A stretch of DNA of 23,738 nucleotides from positions 1 to 23,738 of the forward strand of contig CAZAEB010000008.1 in NCBI GenBank assembly GCA_964484095.1, given 5' to 3'. Below, piece after piece: positions 22,205-23,738 of the stretch. Both the position numbers and the translations under genes were made by a program. The DNA is from CAZAEB01 sp964484095 (GTDB lineage Bacteria > Patescibacteriota > Microgenomatia > UBA12405 > BS750m-G30). The notes below the pieces were generated by a model. It was not told the origin of the DNA. It was given only the letters and a program-made list of their open reading frames with translations, and made no database searches. Each line of letters starts with the position of its first letter. Positions within the stretch are counted from its first letter, which is position 1.

Positions 22205-22213
22205 ATTTTACCA
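22205..22213 (-). promoter_or_regulatory. Extended -10 of the permease operon, leaderless
   Basis: TGGTAAAAT on the minus strand ends 6 nt before ATG 22198. A TTG start at 22204 would lie upstream of the predicted start of transcription. No strong -35 is visible. Confidence 0.5.
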
Positions 22214-22270
22214 TTTAAAGCCAACAAAAAAGCCAAGGATAAACTCGGCAACTTTACCTGATAAATATTA

Positions 22271-23407
22271 TTACTTATATATAATTGACTTTTCCGTTAG
22301 AGACATCTCAAGGCTTAGTCGGCGGCTATTTTTATCTACATGCTCAATATAGCACTTAACCTCCTCGCCCTCTTTTAGCTGAACATTGGGTGGGATTTTA
22401 CTAATATGAATAAGCCCTTCGATACCAGGCTCCAGCTTAACCAAAGCGCCAAAACTGGTAATCTGAGTAACTGTTCCTTTAATCTCTGTTTCTGATGGAT
22501 ACTTTTTCTCAATTGTTGCCCAAGGATCATCCTGGAGCTTTTTAATTGAAAACTGAAGTTTGTCATTTTCTTTGTTTACCAAACAAACATTAATCTTCTG
22601 ACCAGTTTTATAGAGCTTGGAAAGATCTCTTATCTTCTCCCAAGAAACTTCAGAAATATGAACCAGTCCCTCTAGGGCAATTCCTTTATCAAAATCAACC
22701 CTGATAAACAGTCCAAACGGTTCTACTCTGGCAATTTGCGCTTCAAACTTATCGCCGGTCTTAATCTTTTCTACCGCCGCTCTTTCTTCACTTATTTTAT
22801 CTGGTTCAGAAACAGCTCTCTCGGAAAAAACTAAACGGTTTTTCTCCTGATCTACTTCCAAAACCAGCACTGAAATTCTTTTACCGACTAAGCTATCTGG
22901 ATTAGCATCGTACTTGCTGCCAATCTGGGAGCCGGGAATAAAACCAAAAAGTCCATAGGGAGCAGTTACCACTGTTCCTCCATGATTCACTTCACGACCA
23001 AATACCTCAATTGGGTTTTGACTCTTTAAGGCATCCTCAAAATATTTCCAGGAATTTTCAAAAGCGGCTTTTCTCAAGGATAGCAGGGTTTGTCCTCGAT
23101 CGTTTTCTACTACTCTAACCTGAGCACTAACCTCGTCACCAACCTTAAGTCTAGAAACAAAGTCTTTAATCAGACCAAGTTCTTTACCGGTAATAATTCC
23201 TTCCGTTTTTCCTCCAACATCAACATACATTGTCTTGGAGCGAATCTCGGTAATTTTTCCCACGACAAATTCTCCTCTTTTCAATCCTTTAATTTTATGC
23301 CCCGATGAGGACAATAACTCCTCCATCGACTGAGGTTTTTGCTTAGAAGTTGTCTTTTTTACTTCTTTCTTTATAGATTTTATTTTCTTTTTTGTTATCT
23401 TTTTCAT
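22271..23407 (-). CDS. rpsA: Ribosomal protein S1-like, four S1 RNA-binding domains
   Basis: The protein has 378 residues. A basic lysine-rich tail (1-25) is followed by four S1 (OB-fold) domains at about 40-110, 118-196, 210-290 and 303-372. Domains 3 and 4 carry the canonical FGLFIRVDF...GLVHISEV and FGALVKLEPGIEGLIHISKI. E. coli bS1 has six domains; four is common in reduced genomes and in the Firmicutes-like form. It helps mRNA reach the 30S subunit. The gene lies directly downstream of the 23S rRNA 3' end in the same direction. It has its own TATAAT (23435-23430) and a strong ribosome site AGGAGG (23424-23419), 11 nt before the ATG. Confidence 0.92.
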   Translation of the reverse strand: MKKITKKKIKSIKKEVKKTTSKQKPQSMEELLSSSGHKIKGLKRGEFVVGKITEIRSKTMYVDVGGKTEGIITGKELGLIKDFVSRLKVGDEVSAQVRVVENDRGQTLLSLRKAAFENSWKYFEDALKSQNPIEVFGREVNHGGTVVTAPYGLFGFIPGSQIGSKYDANPDSLVGKRISVLVLEVDQEKNRLVFSERAVSEPDKISEERAAVEKIKTGDKFEAQIARVEPFGLFIRVDFDKGIALEGLVHISEVSWEKIRDLSKLYKTGQKINVCLVNKENDKLQFSIKKLQDDPWATIEKKYPSETEIKGTVTQITSFGALVKLEPGIEGLIHISKIPPNVQLKEGEEVKCYIEHVDKNSRRLSLEMSLTEKSIIYK

Positions 23408-23418
23408 TAATCACTGTT

Positions 23419-23435
23419 CCTCCTTTCAAATTATA
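23419..23435 (-). promoter_or_regulatory. -10 and strong ribosome site of the S1 gene
   Basis: TATAAT (23435-23430) would start transcription near 23423. AGGAGG (23424-23419) is the strongest ribosome site in the window but would then lie at the very 5' end of the mRNA. It works better if S1 is read through from an upstream start. No -35 is evident. Confidence 0.4.
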
Positions 23436-23455
23436 GTTTTTTTCTGAAAACCTAA

Positions 23456-23480
23456 GCTTTGGATTTTATTAATCCAAAGC
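23456..23480. repeat. Perfect 10-bp inverted repeat between 23S rRNA and S1
   Basis: GCTTTGGATT (23456-23465) and AATCCAAAGC (23471-23480) pair perfectly across the loop TTATT. No T run follows on either strand, so it is not a standard terminator; an rRNA processing stem or an S1-binding regulatory hairpin are options. On the minus strand GGATTAAT occurs twice in and next to it. Confidence 0.55.
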
Positions 23481-23515
23481 CATTAATCCGAAAATCAGAT
23501 TGCCGACCAAAAAAA

Positions 23516-23738
23516 GGGTCTTTTCGACCGATAGGTACGGCTCGGCTAAAATCCTTACGGATCTTACACCTGCCGCCCATACCCGGTAGTCTCCCGGGGG
23601 TCTAATAACGATTCCTTATCTCGGAGTAGGCTTCCCACTTCAGATGCTTTCAGTGGTTATCCCTTGAGAACATAGCTACCCGGCGGTGCTCTTGACAGAA
23701 CAACCGGTACACCAGCGGTTCCCCCGACCAGGTCCTCT
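23516..23738 (-). rRNA. 23S ribosomal RNA, 3' end (partial)
   Basis: Read on the minus strand, the sequence begins inside the sarcin-ricin loop region (AGAGGACC) and runs through conserved helices of domain VI: CGCTGGTGTACC, GCCGGGTAGCTATGTT, GGGATAACCACTGAAAGCAT and CTGAAGTGGGAAGCC, then CCGAGATAAGG. The last conserved block AGCCGAGCCGTACCTATCGG followed by TCGAAAAGACCC aligns with the 3' terminus of bacterial 23S (compare B. subtilis ending TCGAGGACTTAACC). The 3' end is therefore near 23516, with an uncertainty of a few bases; a run of seven T follows at once. The remainder of the gene lies beyond the right edge. No 5S gene fits in the 108 nt before the S1 gene. Confidence 0.93.

Noticed and set aside
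23509..23529. GGTC-GAAAA-GACC followed by T7 as an intrinsic terminator of the rRNA operon
   Set aside because: The stem is only 4 bp and belongs to the conserved 3' end of 23S rRNA. The T run may help release but the hairpin itself is explained by the rRNA.
1..23738. CRISPR arrays, tRNA genes, insertion sequences or integrase attachment sites
   Set aside because: Reading both strands I found no spaced direct repeats, no cloverleaf with GTTCRANNC and no transposase or integrase gene. A tRNAscan or covariance search would be decisive.

Overview
The window reads as a piece of chromosome from a small-genome bacterium of the Candidate Phyla Radiation (Patescibacteria), most likely the Microgenomates side. 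This is an inference. It rests on AT-rich, lysine-rich coding; tightly packed genes with 1-4 nt overlaps; a short four-domain S1 protein; a short valyl-tRNA synthetase; and a minimal set of repair and redox genes. TGA ends several genes (the TrpR-like gene, trxB, the uracil-DNA glycosylase, the ABC ATPase), so the standard bacterial code applies and a UGA-to-Gly lineage is excluded.

Left end (1-803, minus strand). A TrpR/YerC-type repressor gene is followed by a short reading frame rich in aromatic codons, then a leader that can fold into either a terminator or an antiterminator, then an unrecognised gene cut by the window edge. A TrpR-like half-site lies inside the promoter. Together this looks like one transcription unit with both repressor and attenuation control, and it is the most interesting part of the window.

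Positions 933-3447 (minus) hold a thioredoxin - thioredoxin reductase - SDR threonine dehydrogenase - RNHCP-protein operon. Positions 3530-9045 (minus) hold valS, a small membrane protein and a MacA/MacB-type ABC export system. Positions 9117-10453 (plus) hold a family-4 uracil-DNA glycosylase overlapping an ATP-cone/PD-(D/E)XK nuclease. EF-P, a nitroreductase and a small alkyltransferase follow on minus (10450-11913). A fused gamma/alpha and a beta subunit of a 2-oxoacid:ferredoxin oxidoreductase lie on plus (11978-14270). A DUF4349 membrane protein and protein-isoaspartate methyltransferase are on minus, and endonuclease IV and an uncharacterised P-loop protein on plus (to 18253).

From 18243 to 19405 two neighbouring genes are broken: a Fic-domain gene with several stops, and an ASCH-domain gene split by one frameshift. 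The right end (minus) carries a Nudix hydrolase, an ABC-2 permease - TPR protein - ABC-2 permease cassette, an S1-domain protein, and the 3' end of 23S rRNA with no 5S gene after it.

A recurring signal: at least seven genes have a good -10 hexamer ending exactly 6 nt before the ATG, so that transcription would start at the start codon. This points to widespread leaderless mRNAs, and it also fixes some start codons (EF-P at 11010, the first permease at 22198).
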